NCBI GenBank assembly: GCA_947378905.1
Contig: CANCLV010000024.1
Span: forward strand, 1 to 14,321
Direction of reading: 5' to 3'
DNA: 14,321 nt
From: Opitutia bacterium
Lineage (GTDB): Bacteria > Verrucomicrobiota > Verrucomicrobiia > Opitutales > UBA953
Made by a program: the position numbers and the translations under genes. The notes under the pieces are model-generated. The model had not been told where the DNA came from and did no database searches. It saw nothing but the letters and a program-made list of their open reading frames with translations. Below are positions 14,302-14,321 of the stretch, one piece after another; position 1 is the stretch's first letter; each line of letters starts with the position of its first letter.

Positions 14302-14321
14302 TTCTTCTCGGACTCTCCGTC

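Overview
The window is a gene-dense stretch of bacterial chromosome with roughly balanced GC (by eye). No insertion sequence, phage gene, CRISPR array or rRNA was found. A single tRNA-Asp is present. Several traits fit a member of the PVC group, most likely Verrucomicrobiota (Opitutia-like): an RNase Y beside an RNase E/G, a carboxynorspermidine-dehydrogenase-type protein, very few Shine-Dalgarno motifs, and a DNA-binding protein ending in a histone-H1-like lysine tail. This placement is an inference from gene content and family resemblance, not from a search.

Left part, minus strand (1-5615). The window opens inside a saccharopine-dehydrogenase-family gene, probably carboxy(nor)spermidine dehydrogenase for polyamine synthesis, whose C-terminus lies off the left edge. 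Upstream of it is tRNA-Asp(GUC), with leader, trailer and terminator segments that can pair in competing ways. Then comes a compact minus-strand cluster, transcribed in the order murA - ruvB - proB - proA: peptidoglycan precursor synthesis, Holliday-junction migration, and the first two steps of proline synthesis. proB and proA overlap by 4 bases. A strong, probably bidirectional hairpin terminator separates murA from the next gene upstream.

Centre (5666-11814). This is an RNA-turnover and cell-shape locus. On the minus strand, rny (membrane-anchored endoribonuclease RNase Y) is followed, after a structured 273-base spacer, by a gene for a disordered, Pro/Arg/His-rich protein with an RGG-like tail and one amphipathic segment. 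Divergently, on the plus strand, lie rodA (SEDS peptidoglycan polymerase), an RNase E/G catalytic-core gene and a GNAT acetyltransferase gene, with gaps of 15 and 3 bases. Two unrelated endoribonucleases and a basic disordered protein in one neighbourhood suggest, but do not prove, a shared RNA-processing role.

Right part (11816-14321). A minus-strand P1B-type metal-transporting ATPase (SPC and HEGST motifs, P1B-4-like) converges on the acetyltransferase gene with one base between the stop codons. Divergent from it, at the right edge, is a plus-strand gene for a small protein with two tandem ribbon-helix-helix motifs and a lysine-rich tail. It is a candidate nucleoid-associated protein or autoregulated repressor. 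The best leads for something undescribed are this tandem-RHH/H1-tail protein and the RNase Y - disordered protein - RNase E/G neighbourhood.
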